Below are positions 33,935 through 43,733 of a DNA stretch of 55,390 nt, piece after piece. Each line of letters starts with the position of its first letter. Position 1 is the stretch's first letter. The stretch is from a marine actinobacterium PHSC20C1. Its GTDB lineage: Bacteria; Actinomycetota; Actinomycetes; Actinomycetales; Microbacteriaceae. The translations under genes and the position numbers were made by a program. The notes beneath the pieces are model-generated. The model was given only the letters and a program-made list of their open reading frames with translations, ran no database searches and was not told the DNA's origin. The DNA is taken from positions 2,716,798-2,772,187 of the forward strand of contig CH672415.1 in NCBI GenBank assembly GCA_000153145.1, given 5' to 3'.

Positions 33935-34936
33935 ATGGCCAGATCACATCTCACTCTAGCCGCGCTGGCGACCTCTGCAGTCGAGGGACTCGATGTTGCC
34001 GCAGCCGCACCGTTCGGCACCGGCAACGGCAATGACTTCGACGCCGCCCTCGTCACTGGGCGCGACGGGAAGCACTGGATTATCCGAGTGCCCCGCAACA
34101 CTTCTGCAGAAAATGCACAGTCAGCTGACCTGGTCGCTCTCCGAGCGCTGAGCGCTGGGGTGCGCACCCGCCTGCCCTTCGCTGTCACTAGCTATGCCGG
34201 TCAGGTACCCGTCGGCCAAACTCGCGGAATCGTCTACGAATTTGTCTACGGCAGCAAGGTGCCAATGCGCTCCTACACAACCGGGGCCAGTTCTCTCTCC
34301 GCATCAATTGGTTCTGCCATTGCTGCGATCCATAGCTTGCCGACAAGCTTTGTGGCGGATGCTGGACTCCCCGTACAGACTGCTGGCGAATGCCTTCGAG
34401 CCTGCATCTCCATCATTGATCGTGCTGCAGCTACCAAGTTGGTCCCCGCAGCCCTCCTCGATCGCTGGCGCGAAGCATCCGCAGACTCAAAGCTCTGGCA
34501 GTTCCAGCCAACAGTTGTGAATGGTTCGCTCGTCTCTGATTCCTTCTTGAGCACGAATAATGTCGTCACCGGCGTACTGGGTTGGCAAGACATCAAAGTC
34601 GGCGACCCGGCAACTGATCTTCAGTGGCTCCTGGGCCCCCGCAATGACGCCATCATCGACTCCGCATTTGGTGCCTACGCGGATGCTCGGGGTGCTGGAG
34701 ATCGCCAGCTCAAGCAGCGCGCCACCTTCTATGCCGAACTCTCGGTTGCTAAGTGGTTGCTGCACGGCACCGAAGTGCGCAGTACCGAAATTGTGGACGA
34801 TGCGGTTGAAATGTTGACCACTCTTCTTGACGACATCCGCGATGATGTCATGAACCCCATCAGCGCCAACACAATGCCAACGATGGCCGTCGATGAGGTA
34901 GAGGCCATGCTGCGCAAGGACAACCGCGCAGGCTAG
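33935..34936 (+). CDS. APH/macrolide-phosphotransferase-fold protein, probably inactive kinase
   Basis: A 333-residue protein with the layout of aminoglycoside/macrolide phosphotransferases: N-lobe with AALVTGRDGKHWIIRVPR, hinge YEFVYG and C-lobe. The catalytic loop HGDxxxxN reads NGSLVSDS (196-203), so His, the catalytic Asp and the Asn are all replaced. The metal-binding IDWxD segment reads LGWQDIKVGDPATDLQWL with Gly216 in place of Asp. It therefore probably cannot transfer phosphate and should not be called a resistance gene. Divergent from nudC. The ATG at 33935 (MARSHLTLAALA) fits the family start better than the one at 33866. It ends 4 bases inside the convergent MFS gene. Confidence 0.75.
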   Translation: MARSHLTLAALATSAVEGLDVAAAAPFGTGNGNDFDAALVTGRDGKHWIIRVPRNTSAENAQSADLVALRALSAGVRTRLPFAVTSYAGQVPVGQTRGIVYEFVYGSKVPMRSYTTGASSLSASIGSAIAAIHSLPTSFVADAGLPVQTAGECLRACISIIDRAAATKLVPAALLDRWREASADSKLWQFQPTVVNGSLVSDSFLSTNNVVTGVLGWQDIKVGDPATDLQWLLGPRNDAIIDSAFGAYADARGAGDRQLKQRATFYAELSVAKWLLHGTEVRSTEIVDDAVEMLTTLLDDIRDDVMNPISANTMPTMAVDEVEAMLRKDNRAG

Positions 34937-36321
34937 CCCCCTGAGTTGGACCGCTGCGTCTTCGAGATGTCGATGATCGTGATCGGCTCAGTGATTGTTC
35001 GCGAACGGTGATGAGGCACGATGGCAATCCAACGGCCGTTGCGTCGCGGAGCTACCTTGACGGTGAGTCGCCCTGATCGCGCCAAGACGATTGAAATCAC
35101 GATTGCCACTACCGCGGGCACTCCACCAGCAATAACGAAAGCTATTTTTGCGCCCAGAAGTTCGGCGATTGTTCCCATCAGCGGTCCACCGATCGCTTGT
35201 CCTCCGAGAATCACCATGACCCAGAACGCCATGACTCGACCGCGGATGACGATGTTCGAAGACAACTGCACCATCGTTTCGGCGGCTGTCATCAACAGCA
35301 GCCGGCTGAGGCCAACCCCAATAAGTACGCCCAAGAACAGCCCATAAATCGGAACGATGCCGGCAAGCATCATCATTACGCCGTAGAGCACCGCACCAAA
35401 GATGATCGTGCGCAGTCGCAAACTCGATCGACGAGCAGATGCCAGGGCGCCGAGTAGTGCCCCGATCGCGGCTAGAGAGTTGTAGAGGCCATAACCACTA
35501 GCGCCGGTGTCGTACACGGTGTTAGCCATCGCGGCGAGCAGCGTGGGCATGGGCATCCCGAACACGGCGATTACGAAAACCATCACCATGGTCCAGAACA
35601 GAGTTGGCTTGTTGCGAATGTAGCGCGCGGCCTCGCGAATCTGGCCTTTTGATTCTGGCGCCCGCGGGGCGATCAGCAATTCGCTCTTTCGCATGGACGC
35701 CAAGATGATGACACCAATGACAACGGCGACGGCGTTGATACCGATAGCCCAACCGGAGCCAGCGGCGACGATGAGCGCACCGCTGAGCGCCGGACCGAGG
35801 AAGGCACCCGAGTGGAAGATCGACGCGTTGAGGCTGATTGCATTACGCAAGTGGCGCGGACCAACGAGTTCGTTCACAAAGACGGCACGAGCGGGATTAT
35901 CGAAAACTTGAATGATGCCCATCAGCAAGACGAGCAGGTAGACGAGCCACAGCTGCGCTACTCCAGCAATCGTGACTATCGCGAGGGCAAGGCTTAGGAC
36001 CCCAATGATTGATTGCGCAACCATGAGCGTCGCACGCTTGTCAAAGCGGTCGGCGATGACGCCTGCGTAGGCCCCGAGAACGATCGTGGGAGTGAACTGA
36101 ATTGCAATCGTCAAGCCGACGAGCGCAACGTTGCCTGTCAACTCCAGCACAAGCCAGTCAACCGCGATGCGCTGAACCCAGGCAGCCGTGTACGCAATGA
36201 ACTGAGCAATCACATAAAGACGGTAATTGTGAAGTCGTAGCGAGCTAAAAGTGTCACGCCAGAGTGGGCGTTGCATGACGGCCGAGATCGGCACAGTTGC
36301 CGGAGAAGTCTCAGATGTCAT
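34933..36321 (-). CDS. MFS exporter, DHA3/EntS-like
   Basis: A 462-residue major facilitator of the MFS_3 (enterobactin exporter-like) group with about 12 membrane helices. Marker segments are FSSLRLHNYRLYVIAQFIAYTAAWVQRIAVDWLVLELTG in TM1 and GAYAGVIADRFDKR in loop 2-3. The hydrophilic C-terminal tail is basic. GAGGG lies 7 bases before the ATG at 36321, which I prefer to the upstream frame start at 36366. It is divergent from a LysR gene with a dyad between, the usual layout for a regulated exporter. The substrate is unknown. Confidence 0.88.
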   Translation of the reverse strand: MTSETSPATVPISAVMQRPLWRDTFSSLRLHNYRLYVIAQFIAYTAAWVQRIAVDWLVLELTGNVALVGLTIAIQFTPTIVLGAYAGVIADRFDKRATLMVAQSIIGVLSLALAIVTIAGVAQLWLVYLLVLLMGIIQVFDNPARAVFVNELVGPRHLRNAISLNASIFHSGAFLGPALSGALIVAAGSGWAIGINAVAVVIGVIILASMRKSELLIAPRAPESKGQIREAARYIRNKPTLFWTMVMVFVIAVFGMPMPTLLAAMANTVYDTGASGYGLYNSLAAIGALLGALASARRSSLRLRTIIFGAVLYGVMMMLAGIVPIYGLFLGVLIGVGLSRLLLMTAAETMVQLSSNIVIRGRVMAFWVMVILGGQAIGGPLMGTIAELLGAKIAFVIAGGVPAVVAIVISIVLARSGRLTVKVAPRRNGRWIAIVPHHRSRTITEPITIIDISKTQRSNSGG

Positions 36322-36385
36322 TGCCACACCCTCAACCGTATTGTCTCCGCGCTCATTCCGGTGCATAATCGAGCCTATAAATTCA

Positions 36386-36400
36386 ATTACGTTTCGTAAT
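36386..36400. promoter_or_regulatory. Probable LysR-type binding site
   Basis: ATTACG-TTT-CGTAAT, a perfect dyad with the T-N11-A shape of LysR boxes (TTACGTTTCGTAA). It lies 8 bases before the LysR start and 64 bases from the MFS start, suited to autoregulation and control of the exporter. Confidence 0.6.
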
Positions 36401-36408
36401 GGAGAACT

Positions 36409-37257
36409 GTGTTCGACCCCGTGTTGCTGAAGTCGTTTGTCGCTCTAGCCGACACTCTTAGCTTCACGGATGCCGCTCGGACGCTCAGCTTGAGCCAGCC
36501 GACCATCAGCCAGCACATTCGCAAGCTCGAGACCGCCGCAGGCCGCACTCTCGTGGTGCGCGACACCCGCGCTGTGTCCCTGACGGACAACGGCGAAGCG
36601 ATGCTGGGTTTCGCCCGCGCTATCCTCGCCGAAGTAGATCAGGCGATGAAGTATTTCACCGGCTCCGCAATGCGGGGTCGACTCCGGTTCGGTTCTGCCG
36701 ATGACCTCGCGCTCAATGAGCTACCGGGAATTCTGCGAAATTTTCGCCAGCTTTACCCGCAAATCAATCTCGAGCTGACCGTGAGCCAAAGCGGCGCCCT
36801 CGTCCGTCGCCTTCAGGCTGGACAACTTGACCTGATTTTTGTCAAACAGGACACTGGCGTCGAGGGCGGACGACTCGTCCGCCGCGACCGGATGGTGTGG
36901 ATGGGCCACAAGAGCACGGTTCTAGAGACGGCGGGGCCTGTTCCGCTGATTGCGTACCAAGCGCCCAGTCTGGGACGCACCTACGCAATGCGGGCCCTTG
37001 AAGCGAATGGCCGAACGTGGCGGATTACGTGCAATGTGAAAGAAGTGAACGGCGCTCTTGCTGCCGTTCGAGCGGGAATCGGAATTACTGTGTTTCCGCA
37101 GTCGCTAATCCCTGTGGACCTTGCTCAACTTCCTGCGACTTTTGAGTTGCCAGAACTTGGGGATGTCGACTTTGTTTTGCTCGACAACCCACTGGCGGCT
37201 AGAGAACCGATCGATGCGCTCAGCACCGCGATCTTGAGTCGCCCGGCGCTGCTGTAG
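36409..37257 (+). CDS. LysR-family transcriptional regulator
   Basis: A 282-residue regulator. The N-terminal winged helix-turn-helix is complete (LLKSFVALADTLSFTDAARTLSLSQPTISQHIRKLE), followed by the linker helix and a type 2 periplasmic-binding-like effector domain starting at GRLRFGSADDLAL. GTG start with GGAG 4 bases upstream. Divergent from the MFS exporter, which is the likely target. The inducer is unknown. Confidence 0.92.
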   Translation: MFDPVLLKSFVALADTLSFTDAARTLSLSQPTISQHIRKLETAAGRTLVVRDTRAVSLTDNGEAMLGFARAILAEVDQAMKYFTGSAMRGRLRFGSADDLALNELPGILRNFRQLYPQINLELTVSQSGALVRRLQAGQLDLIFVKQDTGVEGGRLVRRDRMVWMGHKSTVLETAGPVPLIAYQAPSLGRTYAMRALEANGRTWRITCNVKEVNGALAAVRAGIGITVFPQSLIPVDLAQLPATFELPELGDVDFVLLDNPLAAREPIDALSTAILSRPALL

Positions 37258-37300
37258 TTAAGATCATCGCGCAACGCTCCCCCTGCTCCTCCGCTACTCC

Positions 37301-40300
37301 TTAAAGCGGGCTGCCGCCAAAGCTCGGCGCGGCACCGACCGAGCGTGCCCAGGCTTCACGCAGTTCAGTCTCGCTATAAATGTGTTCTGGGCGAATGACG
37401 GTGTCGTCTGCAACGAAATAGAAGGCTGCGTCAATCCTTTCTGGAGCGATGCCTTTCCACTGCGCATAGGCGAGGCGATAGAGCGCAAGCTGCAACTGCT
37501 TGGCTTCAAGGTCTGCTGCATCACGCGGCGCGCGGCCCGTTTTCCAGTCAACGATCTCGTACCGGTCGCCATCGGCATAGACGGCATCAATCTTGCAGAT
37601 GATTACACGATCGCCGAAGGGGACGTGGATCTCGATCTCGACATCCACAGGTTTACGAGTCGCCCAGGCTGAGCGCTCGAACGTAGCTTGGAGCTGCGAA
37701 AGCTTCTCGGCATCGGCTGCGCCGTCGACATCCGCGCCATCGATCTCTAGGGACAGCGCGTCAAGAGTTTCGGCTGAAGCGGAGGTTCCGAAACGTGCCT
37801 CAACCCATTCGTGAAATTGGGTTCCCAGTCGCGTCGCACGGTAGGGCTTCTCCGGCATTGGCCTGCGCAGCGACAGTGCAACCGCTTCGGGGTCGGCAAT
37901 GTAGTCCTTGAACCGCGAGGCAGGGATGCGCTGCGGCAACGGTGTGCGTTGCCCTTCGCTGGCCGCCCGGTTCCGTTCGGCTACCAGTAGCTCGATCTCG
38001 TGCGACCACAGCCCGTCGGCGCCAGGGTCGGCGGTCGTAACGAGCTGGGCGGCAGCTTCGACGGTCGCGCGGCGATTACCGAGCGGATCAAACGGCCACA
38101 GCGGGTCTACAACATCGTTGAGCGTGGGGTTCTCATCGTTGACGGGGTCGCTCGGCAGCTCGCCAATCAATTCGCGCTCTTCGAGTTCTTGCAGGAAGGT
38201 GCTCGGTGCTTGAGGTTTGCTTCGGCTCGACCAGAATGATCCGGTGAGCAGCAGATTGTCACGAGCACGAGTGATCGCAACGTACCCGAGTCGACGTTCT
38301 TCTGCTTGGTGGCGGTCAGCCAACGCTGCCTTGAACTCTTTAAGGGAACCGTCGAAGTCAGACTGGTACTGCGCGTTCTCCCATTCGAGTTCGGGCAATT
38401 CGGCAGCATCGCCGCGGAAGGCGAATGGCAGCTTGCCAAACGAGACCCACCCTTTGCCTTCTCGCGAGGCTGCCGGCACTTCGCCGTCGACAAGTCGCGG
38501 CACGGCAACGAGGTCCCATTCCAAACCCTTGGACGCATGGATGGTCAGTAACTGCACCGTACCCGCTTCGGCATCATCACTGCGGGGGCCCATCATGTCT
38601 TGCTGGGCGGCACGTCGTAGCCAAGAGAGGAAGCTGCTGAGATTCGCGTGATCATCACTCGCGAGGAACCCGGCGAGCTCGTCATGGAAGGCGTACAGGT
38701 TGGCCATGCCCTGCGCTTGAGGGCGACTCGCCACGACCTCGATGTCGAGAAGCAGCTCTTGTTCGAGAAGGCGCACAAGGTCGCCGAGTTCGAGCCCGGC
38801 GCGCGAACGGAAGAAGGCCATCTGCTTGGCGGCATCCTTGAGACGCGAAAGACCCTCGGGGCTGAAATTCTCCAGTTGCGAGTGGCTGACAGGCGCTTCA
38901 CCAACAAAATCGAGCGCGTCGACGATGGATGCCGAATCGTCAACCGCGACGGAATCCTTCACACGCTGTTTCACTTCGTCACTCAACGCTTGCTGCGTGA
39001 CGGAACGGCTCAGCAGCCACCGTGAAAGATCAGCGAGCGCGTGCAGGTCGCGCGTGCCAATCGACCAGCGTGCACCCGAGAGCAGCCGAATGAGTTCTGA
39101 GCCGGCCGAGGGATCGTGAATAACGGTGAGAGCGCTGACGAGGTCGACGATTTCGGGCGTCGACAGGAGGCCACCAATTCCGAGCACATGGTACGGAATC
39201 TCGTGGGCACCGAGCGCGGTTGCAAAGCGATCCATGTCGCTGCGGCGACGGAACAGGATGGCGGCGGTGGGAGGTTCGGGAGCTGCGGCATCCGGATCGG
39301 GGTTGTAGTGATTCCACGCTTGCGGAGCGAGGGCACGGGCGAACCACATGGCGACCCCGCGCGCTTCTTCGTCGATGTGTTCGTAGTAGTAGGCGTCGAC
39401 GGCACCCGCGGGGGCTTCGGGGCGCGCTCCGAGCGACTCGACGCGCACGGGCGAGCGGGCACTGAGCGGTTGCACGATGACGTTAGCCGCGTCAAGCACG
39501 GAGGTTGCGTTACGCCAGCTTGTGGAGAGCGCAAAGTAGTGGGCATCGGCGGTTTCGGTGAAGTCACGGCTAAAGCGGGCTAGGTTCGCGGCGCTTGCTC
39601 CACGCCAACCATAAATCGACTGGTGTGGGTCGCCGACGGCCATCACCGGATGATTGCCGAAAAGGCGGGCGAGCAATCGCGTTTGCACGACGCTCGTGTC
39701 TTGATATTCATCAAGAAGTACGACGCGATAGCGATCTTGGTAGTGATCGACGACATCCTGTGACCGCTCGGCGACCTCGAGCGCAAGCGCCACCTGGTCG
39801 CTGAATTCGAGCAAGCCTTGGGCCCTCTTCTGCTGCGCATACTGCACGGCCAAATCAAGCAAAGGGGCGAGCGAGCCGATCTCGTTGACCGCATCGGTCA
39901 CGGACGCGTAGGGCGTCTTCTTGCGCGCCGTGTCGGCATAGGGAAGCTCTGAAATCTGGGTGAAGCGCTTGGCGTAGGCGGCGACGTCATCCGCATGCGC
40001 GACGTTATCGCTCAGAGCATGGCTGAGGTCGAGCACGGCCTCGGTGAGCCCATTGATGGACTTTTCGAGCCCCACGAGCCGGTCATCCGTGCTCGCGACC
40101 ACGAGCTTGCGGGCGAGCTGCCATGACGAAGGATCGTTGAGCAGCGTCGATTCGGGTTCGCGTCCAATGAGCAGCGCGTTCTCGCTAAACAGCGCACTCG
40201 CGAAGGAGTTATAGGTGGAGATCGTCGGTTGATCGAACTCGATCGAGGCTGTCTCCGGCGTTGCTTCGAACCGTTCAGGGTGCCGGTTCTGCACGTCGCG

Positions 40301-40561
40301 CAGAATCGCGATTCGCTCGCTCACACGCTTGCTGAGCGATCCCGCCGCTTTGCGCGTGAAAGTGAGGCCCAGAACTTGGTCGGGGCTCACAAAGTTGTTG
40401 GCGACGAGCCAAACCACACGACTGGCCATCGTGTCGGTCTTGCCGCTGCCTGCACCCGCGACAACGAGCGCGGGTGAGAGGGGTGCTTCGATCACGACTT
40501 GCTGCTGGGCGGTCGGAGCATGAATGCCCATGAGACCAGCAAGGTCAACGGAAGAGATCAT
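37301..40561 (-). CDS. adnB: AdnB-type helicase-nuclease subunit
   Basis: Subunit of the actinobacterial AdnAB double-strand-break resection complex. It has 1086 residues: an N-terminal SF1A motor with Walker A VAGAGSGKT, Walker B LLDEYQD, GDPHQSIYGWRGA and VAITRARDNLLLT, then a C-terminal RecB-like nuclease with RLGTQFHEWVEARFG, DAVYADGDRYEIVDWKTGRAP and QLALYRLAYA. All motor residues look intact. I chose the ATG at 40561, which overlaps the adnA stop as ATGA. The longer open frame to 40612 reads into adnA. Orthologue of Rv3201c by order and domains. Confidence 0.9.
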   Translation of the reverse strand: MISSVDLAGLMGIHAPTAQQQVVIEAPLSPALVVAGAGSGKTDTMASRVVWLVANNFVSPDQVLGLTFTRKAAGSLSKRVSERIAILRDVQNRHPERFEATPETASIEFDQPTISTYNSFASALFSENALLIGREPESTLLNDPSSWQLARKLVVASTDDRLVGLEKSINGLTEAVLDLSHALSDNVAHADDVAAYAKRFTQISELPYADTARKKTPYASVTDAVNEIGSLAPLLDLAVQYAQQKRAQGLLEFSDQVALALEVAERSQDVVDHYQDRYRVVLLDEYQDTSVVQTRLLARLFGNHPVMAVGDPHQSIYGWRGASAANLARFSRDFTETADAHYFALSTSWRNATSVLDAANVIVQPLSARSPVRVESLGARPEAPAGAVDAYYYEHIDEEARGVAMWFARALAPQAWNHYNPDPDAAAPEPPTAAILFRRRSDMDRFATALGAHEIPYHVLGIGGLLSTPEIVDLVSALTVIHDPSAGSELIRLLSGARWSIGTRDLHALADLSRWLLSRSVTQQALSDEVKQRVKDSVAVDDSASIVDALDFVGEAPVSHSQLENFSPEGLSRLKDAAKQMAFFRSRAGLELGDLVRLLEQELLLDIEVVASRPQAQGMANLYAFHDELAGFLASDDHANLSSFLSWLRRAAQQDMMGPRSDDAEAGTVQLLTIHASKGLEWDLVAVPRLVDGEVPAASREGKGWVSFGKLPFAFRGDAAELPELEWENAQYQSDFDGSLKEFKAALADRHQAEERRLGYVAITRARDNLLLTGSFWSSRSKPQAPSTFLQELEERELIGELPSDPVNDENPTLNDVVDPLWPFDPLGNRRATVEAAAQLVTTADPGADGLWSHEIELLVAERNRAASEGQRTPLPQRIPASRFKDYIADPEAVALSLRRPMPEKPYRATRLGTQFHEWVEARFGTSASAETLDALSLEIDGADVDGAADAEKLSQLQATFERSAWATRKPVDVEIEIHVPFGDRVIICKIDAVYADGDRYEIVDWKTGRAPRDAADLEAKQLQLALYRLAYAQWKGIAPERIDAAFYFVADDTVIRPEHIYSETELREAWARSVGAAPSFGGSPL

Positions 40562-43500
40562 CGGGCGCTCACCGCCGGAACAACGTGGATACGGCAATTG
40601 CCGAAGCTCCACGGGTCGGTGCAGTGACTGCTCACTCGCGCTACGAATACGCTGCCGGCCATCCCGCGGGCATCCTCGATCACGCGCTGTCGAAAAAGTT
40701 CGAGCTCCTCGTCGTTCATTGGTTGTTGCTTGGGGTCGACGTAGTCACGGGTCTTTGCCGAGGGCGAGAGCACGACGAGCTTGGCCCCACCGTTCTCGAG
40801 CCCCTCGGGCACTCCCTCGACCGCTCCCGACGCGAACGCAAGTTGGTAGGCCGCGAGTTGCGGATGATCGGCAACAGCCTTATCGGTCGATGGCTCGTTC
40901 TTGCCGGTCTTGAGGTCGACAATCACGGCGGTGGTTCCGCCATACATTTCGACGCGGTCAATCTTTCCGCTCAGTAGGGCCTGCTCGAGTGGCAGCGTGA
41001 ATCCCATTTCGTTGCTAATGAGCTCTCCCCCATTTGCAGTGAAATCGCGCAGGTAGGTCGCGAGGTGTTGCGTGAGTTTCTTCGCTCGCAGCTTCTCGGC
41101 CTCCGACTGCCAACTGGCTTCAAAACTCATCTCGCTCCAGCGATCTTCGACAGCCTTGAAGAGAGCCTCGGCGTTGAAATCGGTAGCAGTCTCCGCGACA
41201 CCGTGGATGAGCGTGCCGAGGTTCGATGCCGTGTTCGAAGTCGATCCTCCCAACTGGTCGATAGCCCAGTGCAGCGGACAACTCTCAAAAGACTCCATGC
41301 GCGATGGTGATACTCGCACTTTGGCATCTGGTTCGCTTAAATCAACCAACGGCGCAGTAGTGCTCGGCGAGCGCAATCCGTACCAGGAACTCGGGTCGGC
41401 ACCCGGCACACCCTCCCGGGCTAAGCGCGCAAGAGATGACGCGGCAGCTCCCGGATTTGCCGACGTCGTCAGTTCACGTCGAAGCACACCGACGAGCCCG
41501 CGCAAACTGAGCGGTGGTCGAGCCCGCACCGGCTCATCGGGTGAGGGAATCAGAGTCAAGAATGGAGATGGCATGTTGTCATCGCCCTCGACTGCTGTGA
41601 CCAACACTTCGCGAGTGGCGCGGGAAATCGCTTGGGCAAACATCCGAAGTTCATCGTGCAACACCTCGCGGCGCCGGTCGGCAACTGCAAGCTTTTCCCC
41701 TGCGAGAACGCGGGGCAGATCGTGCGCCCCCAGGAGGGAACCGCGCACGCGAAGATTCGGCCACACGTTCTCTTGCACTCCGGCAACAACAACAACATCG
41801 AACTCTTGGCCGATTACGGATGCTGGCGTTCCGACTGTCACAGAGTCAACGATGGAGCGCGCGGCGAGCGTGTCTTCTGCGACGTCAGCCGAGAGCCACT
41901 CGGTCAGGAAAACGTTGGCTGGGGCATCCGGTCGACGTTCGACAAATCGTTTTGCTGAGGAAAAAAGTGCAACAACGGCGTCGAGGTGGCGATTGGCTTC
42001 TTCGGCAACAACACCAGAGCCGAGCGCCTGCGTGAACCACCGATCGGCGAGCCCACTTCGCTGCCACGCTCCCCAGAGCAATTCTTCGATGGTGTCGCCA
42101 GCGGCACCCGCCGCAGCAGTTTCGTGCAAGTTTTTCGCTACCGCAGCTGCCTGACGTGAAACACGGGTTTCGATTGATGTGAAGCCAGCAGGAGCAGCGA
42201 GTGCTTGAGCGATCAGTTGATCGGCAGAGTCATAAATTTCTGCGCCGAGAGCTTCATGACGCAACGCCGCTTTCAGACGACGCAGCGACACCGCATCAAA
42301 ACCGCCAACGGAACTCGACAGTAGCTCGACCGCTGACGCCGCATCCAACGTTCGGCGCTCCAACGCCAACTCAAGCAACACGATGAGGCCGTTCACACTG
42401 AACTCGTCGCGAACCGCACTGCGGGCACTCGACACACTCGTAACGACCTCGAGAGTACGCAGTTGCCGCGCGAGCGAAGGAATCAATGAGCCTGTGCGCA
42501 CAATCACGGCCATTCGAGACCACGGCACCGATTCGAGCACGTGCTTTTCGCGCAAGTGTCGCGCAATGAAAGCGACCTCTTCGGCAGGGGTCGACAGCTG
42601 AAAACTGTGGATGCTCGACGGCTCCGTCGCAACCGACATCGACTTTCGTTGCTCGATGAGCCCAGAAACACCGACACGCTGGGTCACATCGATGACGGCT
42701 GAGCGCAGCGAAGCACTGTGGCGGTGAACGGAAGAAAGAAACAGCGTCTGGCAGTTCTCTAGCTCAAGTTGCTCCGCCCACCGCGAGAGGACGCCTGGCT
42801 GAGCACCACGGAATGAGCCGGTAGTGAGATCAGGGTCGCCGAAGCCAATGATCGTAATACCGCGAGTTGCCAGAGCGCGCAGCAGCGAGATAGTGGCCTC
42901 TGTGAGCTCGTGGGCATCATCCACGATCACCAGCCGCAGACGATCGACGGCAGCGTAGTGCCCCTCGGCAATGAGTGCCGCAGCTTCGGCAAGCAGCTCA
43001 CTCGCATCAAAATGTCGATCACGGTAGCTGGCCTTGACGGCATCGTAAACAGAAATGAAGGCGGATGCGGCAACCCACTCCGGCCGATCGTTGCGTTCGC
43101 CCAACTGCGCGAGGTCGCGGGGCGTGACACCAAACTCGACACAGCGCATCATGAGATCTCGAAGCTCGGTGCGGAAGCCCCGCAACCGTCGAACCTCAGC
43201 ATCGAGATGGGAAGGCCACGGCGCACCACTGCCGTCAGCGATTTCGCCAGCCAGCAGCTCAGCAATAATTTGGTCTTGCTCGGCGCCGGTGAGCAGGGTT
43301 GGTGCGCCATCCCCAGCAACAGCGGCTGCCTCGCGGATAACTTCGAACGCAAGAGAGTTTGCGGTTCTGGCCATCGGACCGAGCGTCGGAGCGTCAATAC
43401 GGCTTGCGAGTCGATCTCTCAGCGCTGTCGCACTCTGGCGTGTGGCCGAGAGCACAACGATCTGTTCAGGCGACCAGCCACGAGAATGAACTCGTTCGGC

Positions 43501-43659
43501 AACAACCTCAACGAGAGTTTCGGTCTTGCCCGAGCCTGGCGCTCCGACAACAATTGCGCTGACTCCCTCGTCGAGTTCGACAACGACACGTTGCGAATCG
43601 TCGAGCGTATGCGGCTCGGGAGCCGCGACATCCGAACGCTCGGGGAGCAAATTGACCAT
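40558..43659 (-). CDS. adnA: AdnA-type helicase-nuclease subunit
   Basis: Partner subunit of AdnAB, 1033 residues. Walker A is GAPGSGKTET (39-48). The Walker B position reads IVDDAHEL, i.e. Asp-Asp rather than the Asp-Glu of active SF1 motors. The C-terminal nuclease has SPSRMESFESCPLHWAI, LGTLIHGVAE, GKIDRVEMY...VIVDLKTGK and QLAAYQLAF. The Fe-S region shows one Cys in the nuclease start and two in HCTDPWSFGNC, fewer than the four of the AddB-type cluster. In mycobacteria AdnB is the leading motor, so a weakened AdnA motor is plausible. Divergent from the DUF3107 gene. Confidence 0.9.
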   Translation of the reverse strand: MVNLLPERSDVAAPEPHTLDDSQRVVVELDEGVSAIVVGAPGSGKTETLVEVVAERVHSRGWSPEQIVVLSATRQSATALRDRLASRIDAPTLGPMARTANSLAFEVIREAAAVAGDGAPTLLTGAEQDQIIAELLAGEIADGSGAPWPSHLDAEVRRLRGFRTELRDLMMRCVEFGVTPRDLAQLGERNDRPEWVAASAFISVYDAVKASYRDRHFDASELLAEAAALIAEGHYAAVDRLRLVIVDDAHELTEATISLLRALATRGITIIGFGDPDLTTGSFRGAQPGVLSRWAEQLELENCQTLFLSSVHRHSASLRSAVIDVTQRVGVSGLIEQRKSMSVATEPSSIHSFQLSTPAEEVAFIARHLREKHVLESVPWSRMAVIVRTGSLIPSLARQLRTLEVVTSVSSARSAVRDEFSVNGLIVLLELALERRTLDAASAVELLSSSVGGFDAVSLRRLKAALRHEALGAEIYDSADQLIAQALAAPAGFTSIETRVSRQAAAVAKNLHETAAAGAAGDTIEELLWGAWQRSGLADRWFTQALGSGVVAEEANRHLDAVVALFSSAKRFVERRPDAPANVFLTEWLSADVAEDTLAARSIVDSVTVGTPASVIGQEFDVVVVAGVQENVWPNLRVRGSLLGAHDLPRVLAGEKLAVADRRREVLHDELRMFAQAISRATREVLVTAVEGDDNMPSPFLTLIPSPDEPVRARPPLSLRGLVGVLRRELTTSANPGAAASSLARLAREGVPGADPSSWYGLRSPSTTAPLVDLSEPDAKVRVSPSRMESFESCPLHWAIDQLGGSTSNTASNLGTLIHGVAETATDFNAEALFKAVEDRWSEMSFEASWQSEAEKLRAKKLTQHLATYLRDFTANGGELISNEMGFTLPLEQALLSGKIDRVEMYGGTTAVIVDLKTGKNEPSTDKAVADHPQLAAYQLAFASGAVEGVPEGLENGGAKLVVLSPSAKTRDYVDPKQQPMNDEELELFRQRVIEDARGMAGSVFVARVSSHCTDPWSFGNCRIHVVPAVSAR

Positions 43660-43733
43660 GAATCAACGTTATCTGGATGCGCTGACAGAGAACGGGACAT
43701 TCATCGTCTCTGGTTGTGTCGTAATCTGGGCTC

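Noticed and set aside
33866-34936. Calling the gene a macrolide or aminoglycoside resistance phosphotransferase
   Set aside because: Fold and layout fit, but the catalytic HGD/N and IDW residues are replaced, so enzyme activity and resistance are not supported.
41072-42154. Plus-strand frame of 360 residues within adnA
   Set aside because: Ser/Arg/Thr-rich shadow of the adnA coding strand with no domain signature.
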